A stretch of DNA of 64,000 nucleotides from a virus. Position 1 is the first letter of the stretch. Every line of letters starts with the position of its first letter. Below are positions 16,246 through 23,937 of this stretch, piece after piece. Position numbers and translations under genes: made by a program. The stretch covers positions 1 through 64,000 of the IMG/VR virus record IMGVR_UViG_3300021142_000008; one strand, written 5' to 3'. The notes under the pieces were generated by a model that made no database searches, was not told the origin of the DNA, and saw only the letters and a list, made by a program, of their open reading frames with translations.

Positions 16246-16551
16246 ATGAATTGGAAACACACAGTGACAGGTAAAGTGATAGATGATTATGACTATCAAG
16301 AACTACCTGCTCAAGAGAAAAAGTATTATGTCAGAACAGCTAACTCTGTAACTGACGATGATGATGACGATCTTTCTATAGGAAACTTGTTTTCTGTAGA
16401 ACAAGATGATCTTCCGTCCTCGTTTACTGTCCCTGACAATGACGATCCACAAGATTCTTTCCAAGGATTTGGTGGTGGAAGTTCAGGTGGCGGTGGAGCT
16501 ACAGATTCATGGGATGATGATGACGATAGCTCTGATGATTCAGATGATTAA
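16246..16551 (+). CDS. Acidic low-complexity protein
   Basis: 101 aa from MNWKHTVTGKVIDDYDYQ; a GTG start at 16225 is also possible. Contains a run of six Asp in the middle, a Gly/Ser-rich linker and a terminal Asp/Ser tail (SWDDDDDSSDDSDD). Such tails occur in DNA-mimic and single-strand-binding proteins; no specific function can be assigned. Confidence 0.6.
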   Translation: MNWKHTVTGKVIDDYDYQELPAQEKKYYVRTANSVTDDDDDDLSIGNLFSVEQDDLPSSFTVPDNDDPQDSFQGFGGGSSGGGGATDSWDDDDDSSDDSDD

Positions 16552-16555
16552 ACTA

Positions 16556-16636
16556 TTTGGGGATTTAAAGGATAGAACCTTTTACAGGAAGTACAACTGA
16601 TGGATCACTGGCTATATAGCAAAGACCAACCCCAAA
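16556..16636 (+). ncRNA. Candidate structured RNA
   Basis: Closing stem TTTGGGG (16556-16562)/CCCCAAA (16630-16636). Inner arms AAAGG-ATAGAA-CCTTT and the palindrome GCTATATAGC. Starts 5 nt after a stop codon; no protein frame. Confidence 0.5.
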
Positions 16637-16641
16637 CCAAT

Positions 16642-16705
16642 TGTTAAGAAACACATTAGAGGTGATGTGGGCTGAAGATTTGGGAAAGTCTTTAGCTTCT
16701 TAACA
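16642..16705 (+). ncRNA. Candidate structured RNA, three-way junction
   Basis: Closing stem TGTTAAGAA/TTCTTAACA (9 bp, perfect). Two arms fill the inside: CACAT/ATGTG (loop 8) and GCTGAAGA/TCTTTAGC (8 bp with one G-T). Nearly all of the 64 nt is paired, which makes chance unlikely. Confidence 0.58.
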
Positions 16706-16736
16706 CAATAACATAACAAACAAAACAATAAACAAC

Positions 16737-17513
16737 ATGGTGTTAGGTAGTATAAACGAGATCGTAGTTGATCTTACAGAACCTATGGAGATAAAGATGC
16801 AGACGTTAACCTATAGACAAATAAACTTGTTTGCAGGACAAAACGGATCTGGTAAGAGTTTCTTACTTATTAAGGTTTTCTGTTTACAAACAGCGCTAGG
16901 TGTATATGCAGCTCTTCCTATTGATCAGGTTATTCCTGATGTGTTAAAGAGAAAAGTGGCCCAGGAAATCTGGGACGGGTCTTTTACAGACCAAAACTTA
17001 AATGGAACCATAGAAGGACGCTATGACCATGGGGTATCACTTAAAGTGACGTTTGTTAAGGGTGATGTAACTGATGTACAATATTCAGACCTAACAAAAA
17101 TAACAGCAGTGGCGCCTGTGATATACATGTCTTCTCATATGAGAACATTTGAGAGTATTAAGATGTATCTGAAGATGAGAAAGATATTTAAAGAGAGCTC
17201 ACAACCAACACATGAGTTTGGAGCTGATCTTGCTACTAAGCTTGTAAAGGATGGGTTCAAGCTTTATGATATATTGTGTATTGAGCGACTTATATCTAAG
17301 ATGCCAATATTAGATACTGTAGAGATATGTAAGACGTTATCTAACTTTGAACCTAATGATCAAGTGTTCAATGATATAGCTTCATTTGATGTCGACTACG
17401 ACAGATGTGATTTCTTGTATAGATCAAAAGCTACAGGTAATGCTGTATATCTTACAAGTCTTCCAAAAGGACATCAAAGCCTTATAAATATGGTTTTGTG
17501 TTCTATTCCTTAG
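16737..17513 (+). CDS. ABC/AAA-type ATPase fragment without Walker B
   Basis: 258 aa. Walker A is intact (AGQNGSGKSFLL, near residues 33-44), and the C-terminus holds an ABC-signature-like LPKGHQSLINM (near 241-251). The protein stops seven residues later, so the Walker B, D-loop and switch His normally found after the signature are missing. Either a non-catalytic nucleotide-binding protein, or the 3' part was lost. Confidence 0.7.
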   Translation: MVLGSINEIVVDLTEPMEIKMQTLTYRQINLFAGQNGSGKSFLLIKVFCLQTALGVYAALPIDQVIPDVLKRKVAQEIWDGSFTDQNLNGTIEGRYDHGVSLKVTFVKGDVTDVQYSDLTKITAVAPVIYMSSHMRTFESIKMYLKMRKIFKESSQPTHEFGADLATKLVKDGFKLYDILCIERLISKMPILDTVEICKTLSNFEPNDQVFNDIASFDVDYDRCDFLYRSKATGNAVYLTSLPKGHQSLINMVLCSIP

Positions 17514-17538
17514 TTTTTTCACGCTTAAAAATAATAAA

Positions 17539-17982
17539 ATGGCGAAGTTAACAAGAAGAGGTCAGAATGACTCTCAAACAGTAAACAATTTTACTTTAAA
17601 CCTTACAAAAGGTAATGACGCGATCAAAGGTGATCGTGCAAGAGTGGCGTGTTCTTCAGCTGAAAGATCACAAAGAAAAATCATCGATGAAATCATCGAC
17701 AGACAAGACAAGTTGTTGTTAGAAAGAGAGAACTTAAGTGATCTTTCTCCTCGTAACACTACAAGTCTTGTGTTTGCCGGTGGTAACTTTGATGGAGACA
17801 AATGGGCTAGACGTATGCAAGACATCGAGCTTCAGTTGGTAAACATTGAAGTGGAGCTTGAAGTGGCTGAAGGTCTTTATGAAAAGTGGTTTGCTCCAGT
17901 AGAAGCTCCAGCTCCTAAAGCTACTCGTTCTGGAAATGGTAAAAGAGCTACAGCTGCTGCAGCTCAAGAAGGAGGAGAGTAA
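17539..17982 (+). CDS. Hypothetical protein with coiled coil
   Basis: 147 aa. Helical and charged (residues ~45-115 with LERENLSDLS, then DIELQLVNIEVELEVAEGL), and an Ala/Pro/Lys-rich tail. Ends with GGE just before the next ATG. Unknown function. Confidence 0.7.
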   Translation: MAKLTRRGQNDSQTVNNFTLNLTKGNDAIKGDRARVACSSAERSQRKIIDEIIDRQDKLLLERENLSDLSPRNTTSLVFAGGNFDGDKWARRMQDIELQLVNIEVELEVAEGLYEKWFAPVEAPAPKATRSGNGKRATAAAAQEGGE

Positions 17983-17984
17983 TC

Positions 17985-19031
17985 ATGCGGATCTACATAA
18001 GTGGATCACAAGCAGGAGACGCATCTATTCCTAGAAAAGTGGGAAACTACTTATCCGAGAAATATGAAGATGGGGTGGAGATAATCTACCCTAAGCTTTC
18101 TTGGACAAATAAGTCTGAAGAAGAGATGTTAGCTTGTGATATATTAATTATTTGCCCACCTGACTCTACAAACTACAACGAAAATATAAACGTAGGAAAA
18201 GGTCAGTATGAGATGGTTAACAAGTTTTACGATAAGCCAAACTCGGCCGGTATATTTGTTATCAACCATCTTCAAGAAGAAGATGATGAGATTGATTACA
18301 TCGAAGCCACTGTTGTGGAGGAATACCCTAGTGGAAATATAACTTTTCAAAATAGTGCTGATCGTCCAAACTGGCAAAACAACTATGGTTGGATACATAC
18401 TAGTGATGAAGGAGCTGTGTCTTTAGATGAACTGATGGAAAAATCTGGTGTATCGTTTAAGAAACATGAAACTTTGTTTCAGATTGGTAAATGGTACCGT
18501 CATTTTGAAAATAAAAATATTTTCTTTAAGTATGAATCAATCAAAAAAACAACTGGTGGTATCAAGTATATTTACGCTAGTGAATTTATTTCATCTGATC
18601 GTGTTTACACTTCTACGGGCCGTGGTATGGGAACACTCGATAATTATAAAAGTAAGATCGTATTACTTCCTCAAAGTGAACTTGATAATTTTTTACCTAC
18701 AGATCATGAGGATAGAAAAACCCAATCTGTTACTATAGATTCTTGGTGTGTAAAAGTTACAAGAGAAAACTATGATGTAGTTAAAAAATGGTTAGGTAAT
18801 AATCATGTTTCTTTAGCTGCAAATGATACACAACCTGGACATATAGTGGGTATTACAAAAAAAGGTGATAAAACCTATTTTGGAACTCATTGTGCTAAAG
18901 AATATTTTTCTAAGATTATTTCTACAAAAGACTTTTATACGAAAATTGGACATGTTGAGAAATCAACCACACCAATAGCTCCGTCTTATAAACCAACAAT
19001 CCATCTAGCCTGTATAAGGCTTATTCGTTAA
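17985..19031 (+). CDS. Nucleoside deoxyribosyltransferase/SLOG-like N-terminal domain protein
   Basis: 348 aa. Residues 1-~75 look like a small Rossmann domain of the nucleoside 2-deoxyribosyltransferase/DUF4406 type: MRIYISGSQAGDA, then CDILIICPP and NVGKGQYEMV with a candidate catalytic Glu. The remaining ~220 residues contain two similar-looking beta segments (WYRHFENKNIFFKY and later WCVKVTRENYDVV) of unknown fold. Could act on nucleosides or on ADP-ribose-like ligands; inference. Confidence 0.62.
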   Translation: MRIYISGSQAGDASIPRKVGNYLSEKYEDGVEIIYPKLSWTNKSEEEMLACDILIICPPDSTNYNENINVGKGQYEMVNKFYDKPNSAGIFVINHLQEEDDEIDYIEATVVEEYPSGNITFQNSADRPNWQNNYGWIHTSDEGAVSLDELMEKSGVSFKKHETLFQIGKWYRHFENKNIFFKYESIKKTTGGIKYIYASEFISSDRVYTSTGRGMGTLDNYKSKIVLLPQSELDNFLPTDHEDRKTQSVTIDSWCVKVTRENYDVVKKWLGNNHVSLAANDTQPGHIVGITKKGDKTYFGTHCAKEYFSKIISTKDFYTKIGHVEKSTTPIAPSYKPTIHLACIRLIR

Positions 19032-19051
19032 TTATTAAAAATCTTTTAGTT

Positions 19052-19765
19052 ATGACAACTAAAAAAGTAAACAATGAGCTTGCTATAAGTCAACAAGACT
19101 TAAACGAAGAGGGTATAAAAACCCAGCTTAATCAAAATGACCTATTAGAGGTCTTAGTTACTGAGCGCTTAGACGCTATCGATGCTGAATGTGCAGCTAT
19201 CACGGCTGAATACATGGCTATCCGAGAACAAGCTATTGAACAAGAAAACTTGATGAAAGAACAAGTTAAAAAAGAAGCTATTAAAGCTTTAAAAAAGCTT
19301 GGTATTATCTTTGGCGAAGACCAGAAGTTAAACTTTTCTATATATGTTAAAGGTGATAAAGATCGTTATGATGTGTTCAACGTTTATAAAAAATCAATTA
19401 TTAAAGGTCATGATAATGTTTTTAGAGAACGTTACAATCACACAGAGGTGTTAAAAACCTCTGGTGTTATTACTGGATATGTACTTATTCAGGTAAAAGA
19501 TGTGTTAACTTCAGAAGTAACATCTACACACGAATACAAGGTTAATGTTTCGTTCACTTATAAGAACAAAAGTAAAGAGATTGTTGAACGTATAGGTAAA
19601 CATAATGATAATGTAGATGCTTACACTGAAAAGATGGCTGGTGTTAACATAAACTACAACTCTGTACTTAAGAATATGAGAGTTACGTTTAACAAAAAAC
19701 TTATAGCAACCGGGTCGCCTAATCTTCGTAAGAAGATATTAGAATGCTTTGGATTGTCTATCTAA
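19052..19765 (+). CDS. Hypothetical protein with N-terminal coiled coil
   Basis: 237 aa. A helical first part (ERLDAIDAECAAITAEYMAI) is followed by a beta-rich segment of about 130 residues (KLNFSIYVKGDKDRYDVFNV). Directly upstream of the tRNA-Thr. No family recognised. Confidence 0.7.
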   Translation: MTTKKVNNELAISQQDLNEEGIKTQLNQNDLLEVLVTERLDAIDAECAAITAEYMAIREQAIEQENLMKEQVKKEAIKALKKLGIIFGEDQKLNFSIYVKGDKDRYDVFNVYKKSIIKGHDNVFRERYNHTEVLKTSGVITGYVLIQVKDVLTSEVTSTHEYKVNVSFTYKNKSKEIVERIGKHNDNVDAYTEKMAGVNINYNSVLKNMRVTFNKKLIATGSPNLRKKILECFGLSI

Positions 19766-19771
19766 TAAGGT

Positions 19772-19845
19772 TCTCCTGTAGCTCAGTTGGTTAGAGCGCT
19801 TCTTTTGTAAGGAGTAGGTCATTGGTTCAAATCCATTCAGGAGAG
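19772..19845 (+). tRNA. tRNA-Thr (TGT)-like, weak anticodon stem
   Basis: Acceptor TCTCCTG/CAGGAGA is perfect, D-arm GCTC/GAGC and T-arm ATTGG-TTCAAAT-CCATT are mostly good. Anticodon loop TTTGTAA gives TGT, but the stem CTTCT/GGAGT has one mismatch and two G-T pairs. A second Thr(TGT) exists at 10809-10880. Begins 6 nt after the preceding CDS. Confidence 0.75.
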
Positions 19846-19853
19846 CATAATAT

Positions 19854-20002
19854 ACGGGGATAGCTTAAAGAAACCTGGTTGATAGACACTATACGATGTC
19901 TACATATTATGTGTACACGATTGTATATCCGTAATAAAAGATGGTGGGTAGAGCGTTGGAATATAGATTCCAGAGATAAAGGTTCAATTCCTTTTCTTCG
20001 TA
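19854..20002 (+). tRNA. tRNA-like RNA with a ~74-nt insertion in the D-arm
   Basis: The ends are tRNA: acceptor ACGGGGA/TCTTCGT (7 bp with two G-T) and T-arm AAAGG-TTCAATT-CCTTT. After TAGCTTAA about 74 extra nt occur, including TAGACA/TGTCTA and GTGTACAC, before the second half of a D-arm (GGTGGGTAGAGC). The anticodon arm TTGGA-ATATAGA-TTCCA is imperfect (would read ATA). A second RNA of the same build is at 27691. Expressed form unknown. Confidence 0.5.
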
Positions 20003-20089
20003 CTTTTTCATATTGCGTAAAGCACAATCGTTAAGCTCTTGTATTTCTATATGGGAGCTCTATTTTTTCACACATTAAAACAAACAACA

Positions 20090-21232
20090 ATGGAGAACAT
20101 ATCTCTAAAAACAATACCGGACGATGTCCGAAACTTCCTTGACATGGAAGATGGTGTTCGTAAGAACATAAAGTATCGTAAAGATATGATAGGTATTTTG
20201 TGGCTTGACACAAATTTGTGTATAAAAGACGATGGTACCATTCATTATTCAGAGGTTACAAGAAATATTAGTAAAGCACAAAAGTATTATACCAAACAAG
20301 TGAAGAAAATAGGTTTCACTTTTACAACTAAGAAAAAACTTGAATTTTGGTTTAACACATCTGTCAATAGTTTTATAGCTGACGCTTCTACTATATTCAA
20401 AGCTTTAAAGATTGATTGGTGGACGAATGAATATTCTCAGTTTTTGACAAAAGGTCTTATGGAAAAAGTGATAGCTGGTAAAATAACAAACCCTACAGAT
20501 TTTGCTCGGGCTGTTCTTAAACTCTACAGAGTTAAGAACGGGTCACATAAACTTCTGTTGAAAGCTATACCTATACATGATTTTACCAAACGTAAAATGT
20601 TACGAGGTCTTCAAGTATCTAAAAACTTTAATCACTATTTAGAGTTTTTCTTAGCAAAAGAGCTTGATCAGGAAAAAAGAAACATTTGGTCGATTCTACA
20701 AGACATGGAAGAACAAGCATTACAGCTTGAATGTAAGATAGACTATACGTGGAGTATTAAACGTATTCACAATGAACATACTAAGATGACCATGGAAATC
20801 ATGAACTATCTTGGTCAAGAACTTAGTGATACACCTTTAGAACATCTGCTTGAGCTGAAAGAAGCTATACCTGTTCTTCCTAATATGAGACTACTTGTAT
20901 CAGAAAAAGAAGCGTTTATAGAAGGATTCACAATGAATCATTGTGTATACACTAACTACTGGCATCGTGTTGTAGATCGTCAATACCTCATCTTTCATAT
21001 AAAAATGAATGATGTTGACTGGACGTTAGGTCTTAATCTTGTACAAGGTCTTAAATATGGATTGTATTGGAATCAGCTATATGGTTATAAGAACGCCTGG
21101 CCGCCAGATGACGTATCTAACACTATAAGAAAGTGGTTTGATGATATAAGAGATGATAAAAAGATTAAGCAGGTATGTAAGAAGCTGGCTCATATTGATA
21201 CAAACTCTTATGTAGCATTGGATGACATTTAA
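20090..21232 (+). CDS. PcfJ-like protein
   Basis: 380 aa starting MENISLKTIPDDV; a start at 20039 would extend into the preceding RNA region. The C-terminal third follows the PcfJ pattern: FIEGFTMNHCVYTNYWHRVV, then a beta strand pair and QLYGYKNAWP. PcfJ-like proteins are common on plasmids and phages and have no settled biochemical role. The N-terminal two thirds are helical and lysine-rich. Confidence 0.75.
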   Translation: MENISLKTIPDDVRNFLDMEDGVRKNIKYRKDMIGILWLDTNLCIKDDGTIHYSEVTRNISKAQKYYTKQVKKIGFTFTTKKKLEFWFNTSVNSFIADASTIFKALKIDWWTNEYSQFLTKGLMEKVIAGKITNPTDFARAVLKLYRVKNGSHKLLLKAIPIHDFTKRKMLRGLQVSKNFNHYLEFFLAKELDQEKRNIWSILQDMEEQALQLECKIDYTWSIKRIHNEHTKMTMEIMNYLGQELSDTPLEHLLELKEAIPVLPNMRLLVSEKEAFIEGFTMNHCVYTNYWHRVVDRQYLIFHIKMNDVDWTLGLNLVQGLKYGLYWNQLYGYKNAWPPDDVSNTIRKWFDDIRDDKKIKQVCKKLAHIDTNSYVALDDI

Positions 21233-21241
21233 ACAAAGTAT

Positions 21242-21370
21242 ATGGAAAACGAACCAACTCCTGTAGAGGAGGTCGATGGTAAAAAACTTTACATCATCGA
21301 AGATTATAAAATATGGGCCGAGAACTATACACAAGCTCTCGAACTATTAGCTATGATAAAAGCATTTTAG
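21242..21370 (+). CDS. Small acidic protein
   Basis: 42 aa (MENEPTPVEEVDGKKLYIIE), ending in a short helix (ALELLAMIKAF). Seven nt after the PcfJ-like gene stop, one nt before the next start. Unknown. Confidence 0.55.
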   Translation: MENEPTPVEEVDGKKLYIIEDYKIWAENYTQALELLAMIKAF

Positions 21371-21371
21371 T

Positions 21372-21551
21372 ATGAAAAATATTTTTAAAAAGAAAACAAC
21401 ACCCAAACAAGAAAGCTGTTTACCAAAGCCGGGAGACATTAGAATACAATCTAGTGTTTTTCCGGCTAAACAGCCAGATTACAATCAATGGGTGGCGTCT
21501 GTTGGATTTGGCTCAGCCTATCCTAGGACAAAGACAAAAATCATTTATTAA
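21372..21551 (+). CDS. Small basic protein
   Basis: 59 aa (MKNIFKKKTTPKQESCLPKP). Basic, proline-containing, no membrane segment. Follows the 42-aa gene by one base, so they are likely co-translated. Unknown. Confidence 0.55.
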   Translation: MKNIFKKKTTPKQESCLPKPGDIRIQSSVFPAKQPDYNQWVASVGFGSAYPRTKTKIIY

Positions 21552-21576
21552 AAGATTGCTTTGAGAAATCAGAGTA

Positions 21577-21734
21577 ACGTACAGATGTTGTATGAGCGCG
21601 GGAGTGATCAACCCATACATCTATTGTGGTAATCCACACCTGGTAGGAAGTTAAAAATCCTCTTATGAGTCAGTATTGTAGGTGATTGTATGTAGGCTTA
21701 CGAGTGCTATGTATAACCACCAAATCTTCTACAA
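21577..21734 (+). ncRNA. Candidate structured RNA
   Basis: AGATG-(TTG bulge)-TATG pairs with CATA-CATCT (21583-21622); TGTGG-TAAT-CCACA follows; then AGGA/TCCT and TTGTAG (21676-21681)/CTACAA (21729-21734). The 240-nt gap holds no protein frame and ends in a clear terminator, which supports a stand-alone transcript. Confidence 0.5.
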
Positions 21735-21766
21735 CAACAGGTAGGTAAAACCTGTTATTTTTTTCT
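21735..21766 (+). terminator. Rho-independent terminator
   Basis: AACAGG/CCTGTT, loop of nine, followed by ATTTTTTT. Ends the RNA at 21577-21734. Confidence 0.8.
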
Positions 21767-21794
21767 CATTATTTAAAAACAAAAAAAAAGGTTT

Positions 21795-22430
21795 ATGAAC
21801 CAAAATTATTTAGTCACTTGTGACGCAGACCACAACGCTAAGTACATGAACGATTGTTTCAGTGTTTCACCAGCGATGTCTCAAAAGTTAAGACACATGA
21901 TTTTCTTTGTGTTTGTTAGTAATCATATGAAATCTGAAGAACTCTATGATGATAGAGATTTAGCGCCACGCGAGCTAACCACTGTAACAGGTGATCTTGT
22001 TCAGTTTCTTAAGATGACAGAAACCCAACAAGAATATGAGTGGGGGTTGTTAAACTTTATGCATCTACATGAGATGGCTCAAGCTGCTTATGGGAAGTAT
22101 AAGATAAACACTAACGACTTAAACTCTTTTGATCCTGAAGAAAGAGATAGGGTTAAAAAGATCCGTGCTATGGATAAGTTCAAAGATATGTTGGAAGAAC
22201 TTCGTGATAGTTTTCATGATAAAGAAAATGATGATTATGATGTAGAACCTGAAGATGAAGGTGCTATCAGCATGAAGTTTATGACTAACAAGTGTGTACC
22301 ATATGTAAAAAAGAGTAAATATCACTTTCCTACGTATTACAAGATGGCCACAGGTAAAACTTTAGCTTCAGAACAAGGTTTTCTTGATGATGTATTAAGC
22401 ATCGCGAACACTCCTGATCCTGATTTGTAA
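21795..22430 (+). CDS. Hypothetical protein
   Basis: 211 aa. Largely helical with an acidic patch (KENDDYDVEPEDEGAISM). Clean A-rich leader (AAAAACAAAAAAAAAGG) before ATG. No domain recognised. Confidence 0.7.
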   Translation: MNQNYLVTCDADHNAKYMNDCFSVSPAMSQKLRHMIFFVFVSNHMKSEELYDDRDLAPRELTTVTGDLVQFLKMTETQQEYEWGLLNFMHLHEMAQAAYGKYKINTNDLNSFDPEERDRVKKIRAMDKFKDMLEELRDSFHDKENDDYDVEPEDEGAISMKFMTNKCVPYVKKSKYHFPTYYKMATGKTLASEQGFLDDVLSIANTPDPDL

Positions 22431-22440
22431 GATATATTCC

Positions 22441-22448
22441 TATATTTG
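22441..22448 (+). promoter_or_regulatory. Bacteroidota-type -7 promoter box
   Basis: TATATTTG, 26 nt before the ATG at 22474; no clean -33 TTTG at the standard distance. Likely promoter of the helix-turn-helix gene and the RNAs after it. Confidence 0.5.
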
Positions 22449-22473
22449 CGTCACAAAACACACACACAAATGC

Positions 22474-22761
22474 ATGAGATATCACAATCCGCGTCTAGAC
22501 AAAGGGTTTGGACAAGTTAGCAACGTTGCTATGAGAGATCCTGAGCTTTCTTTAAAAGAAAAAGCTCTTTACGCTTATCTTTCTACATACGTTGATAACA
22601 ATACAAACGAAACAACGGTGGCTGTATCTCGTATGGCTGATGAGTGTGGAGTTTCAGAAGCAACGATAAAGAGATCTTTAAGTATTCTGGAAGAAAAAGG
22701 ATATATCAGTAGACAGTTTCGTAAATACGGAACAAGTAGAACTACTGTATTACTAAAATAA
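22474..22761 (+). CDS. Winged-helix DNA-binding protein
   Basis: 95 aa. Clear helix-turn-helix: ALYAYLSTYVDN, then SRMADECGVSEATIKRSLSI and the wing EKGYISRQFRKYG. This is the pattern of replication-initiator/DnaD-type helix-turn-helix proteins. Has its own promoter. Likely a regulator or initiator accessory protein. Confidence 0.8.
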   Translation: MRYHNPRLDKGFGQVSNVAMRDPELSLKEKALYAYLSTYVDNNTNETTVAVSRMADECGVSEATIKRSLSILEEKGYISRQFRKYGTSRTTVLLK

Positions 22762-22770
22762 CTATTGTTT

Positions 22771-22841
22771 CAGGGCGATGGTGGCGGCTTACAGTTGTAG
22801 GTTTTTTAACGCTATTAACCCAGCCGAGTCATCGCGCCCTG
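22771..22841 (+). ncRNA. Candidate structured RNA
   Basis: Closing stem CAGGGCG (22771-22777)/CGCCCTG (22835-22841), extended by ATG/CAT across a CG bulge. Inner CGGC/GCCG and GGTT/AACC helices. Begins 9 nt after the helix-turn-helix gene stop. Confidence 0.52.
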
Positions 22842-22856
22842 GAACTAAATCATTAA

Positions 22857-22950
22857 AGTCTCAGAAAAGAGAGGTGCTGGATCTTTGGTTTGGGGAATCC
22901 TTTCGCTCAAGCTAGCGGAATAGGCGCTCTCCCCTCTGAGACTATTTTTA
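22857..22950 (+). ncRNA. Candidate structured RNA with terminator-like end
   Basis: Closing stem AGTCTCAGA (22857-22865)/TCTGAGACT (22935-22943), 9 bp, followed by ATTTTTATT. Inside: GAGAG/CTCTC, then arms GGAT/ATCC and CGCT-CAAGCT-AGCG. A compact three-arm RNA with its own 3' end. Confidence 0.55.
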
Positions 22951-22975
22951 TTCATTAACAAAACAATGTCGAGAC

Positions 22976-23167
22976 ATGAACAAGTCAACGAAGCATTTTA
23001 ATGGGACGCCTCAAGCGAGGGTTAGAAGAACAAACGCTATGCAGCGTTTAGAAGTTCAACTGAAAAGTGGGATAAAGAACTATGGTGGTAATCCTACAGA
23101 ACCACTTACTGATGATGACGTTAAACGTATCAACAAAGAGATTGAAATCATTAAAACACGTATATAA
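22976..23167 (+). CDS. Small basic protein
   Basis: 63 aa (MNKSTKHFNGTPQARVRRTN). Basic N-terminus and helical C-terminus. Followed after one base by the AT-hook-like gene, so the two are probably co-translated. Unknown. Confidence 0.6.
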   Translation: MNKSTKHFNGTPQARVRRTNAMQRLEVQLKSGIKNYGGNPTEPLTDDDVKRINKEIEIIKTRI

Positions 23168-23168
23168 C

Positions 23169-23552
23169 ATGGCAAAGATTACGCCTTCAAAAAGAAAAGG
23201 TCCGGGTAGACCTGCAGGTTCTAAAAACAGAACTACACCCATCGTAAAAGCTAAGAACGTAAAGAAAGACGATTCTAAAGCTGAAAAAGCAAAAACTGTC
23301 AAAGAAAAGTTTGAAAAGCTTATAATGGCTGAGCTTGAAACTAAGATGAACGAAGTGCTTGTTTCTTTTGCGAAAGAGACAACAAGTATTAGTTCTTTCT
23401 GTAAGAAAGCAGCTCAATATCATCTTAAGAAAGTGAAAGAAACAACCGGTGAAATCACTGAAGAAGATATCACTTATGTTCTTAATTTGGGACACAGAAT
23501 GATAAAACATCACTGTGATCAAGCTGAAGTAGAAGTTGTTAAAAAACAATAA
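23169..23552 (+). CDS. Small protein with AT-hook-like motif
   Basis: 127 aa from MAKITPSKRKGPGRPAGSKN. KRKGPGRPAGSK is an AT-hook-like minor-groove motif; the rest is a Lys-rich helix followed by a helical C-terminal domain. Likely binds DNA. Its stop codon touches the next RNA stem. Confidence 0.68.
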   Translation: MAKITPSKRKGPGRPAGSKNRTTPIVKAKNVKKDDSKAEKAKTVKEKFEKLIMAELETKMNEVLVSFAKETTSISSFCKKAAQYHLKKVKETTGEITEEDITYVLNLGHRMIKHHCDQAEVEVVKKQ

Positions 23553-23654
23553 CACGTTTGATAAAGACAGAAATGGGGATAAAATCGCTCCTTCCGTAAA
23601 GGATTCCAACGGACGCAGAGTCTTTGCGGAATCCCGTAGCCGAGTTCAACGTGT
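23552..23654 (+). ncRNA. Candidate structured RNA, domain 1
   Basis: Closing stem ACACGTT (23552-23558)/AACGTGT (23648-23654) and a central arm GGATTCC (23601-23607)/GGAATCC (23628-23634) with a further GCA/TGC at its tip. Confidence 0.5.
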
Positions 23655-23796
23655 GTGTATCCTTGGGCAGGAACCTATATGGAGTATGCAGTTAGGGAAA
23701 GGAGGATAAACAATGGGCTTAGATCGCGATTAGGAATATTATTCCGAAAGTGATATACACATTTTCCTGTACTCCACAAGGATACACTTTTTTTTA
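23655..23796 (+). ncRNA. Candidate structured RNA with pseudoknot and terminator
   Basis: Closing stem GTGTATCCTT (23655-23664)/AAGGATACAC (23778-23787), 10 bp, directly followed by nine T, so it doubles as an intrinsic terminator. Inside, CAGGAA (23668-23673) pairs with TTCCTG (23764-23769), and GGAGTA (23681-23686) pairs with TACTCC (23770-23775): these helices cross, giving a pseudoknot. A further hairpin GGAAT-ATT-ATTCC lies between. Confidence 0.6.
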
Positions 23797-23803
23797 AATT
23801 ATT

Positions 23804-23925
23804 GATTGATCAGGAGAACTATTCTGGAAAGAAACAAGTAGAAAGCGTTGGGTTGTGGAATGGCTAAAGCAACTTTAGGACGTTTTCTAAGTGTAGACAT
23901 CTAGTTGAACACTTCTGATAATCAC
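23804..23925 (+). ncRNA. Candidate structured RNA
   Basis: Outer pairing TGATTgATCAG with CTGATaATCA, inner AGTGT/ACACT and GTTG/CAAC. Located between the terminator at 23796 and the next gene at 23938; may be a 5' leader rather than a separate RNA. Confidence 0.4.
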
Positions 23926-23937
23926 AAAACAAAAAAC

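Noticed and set aside
19827-20213. Leftward frames over the tRNA-like RNA
   Set aside because: They arise from RNA gene sequence and show no protein-like pattern.
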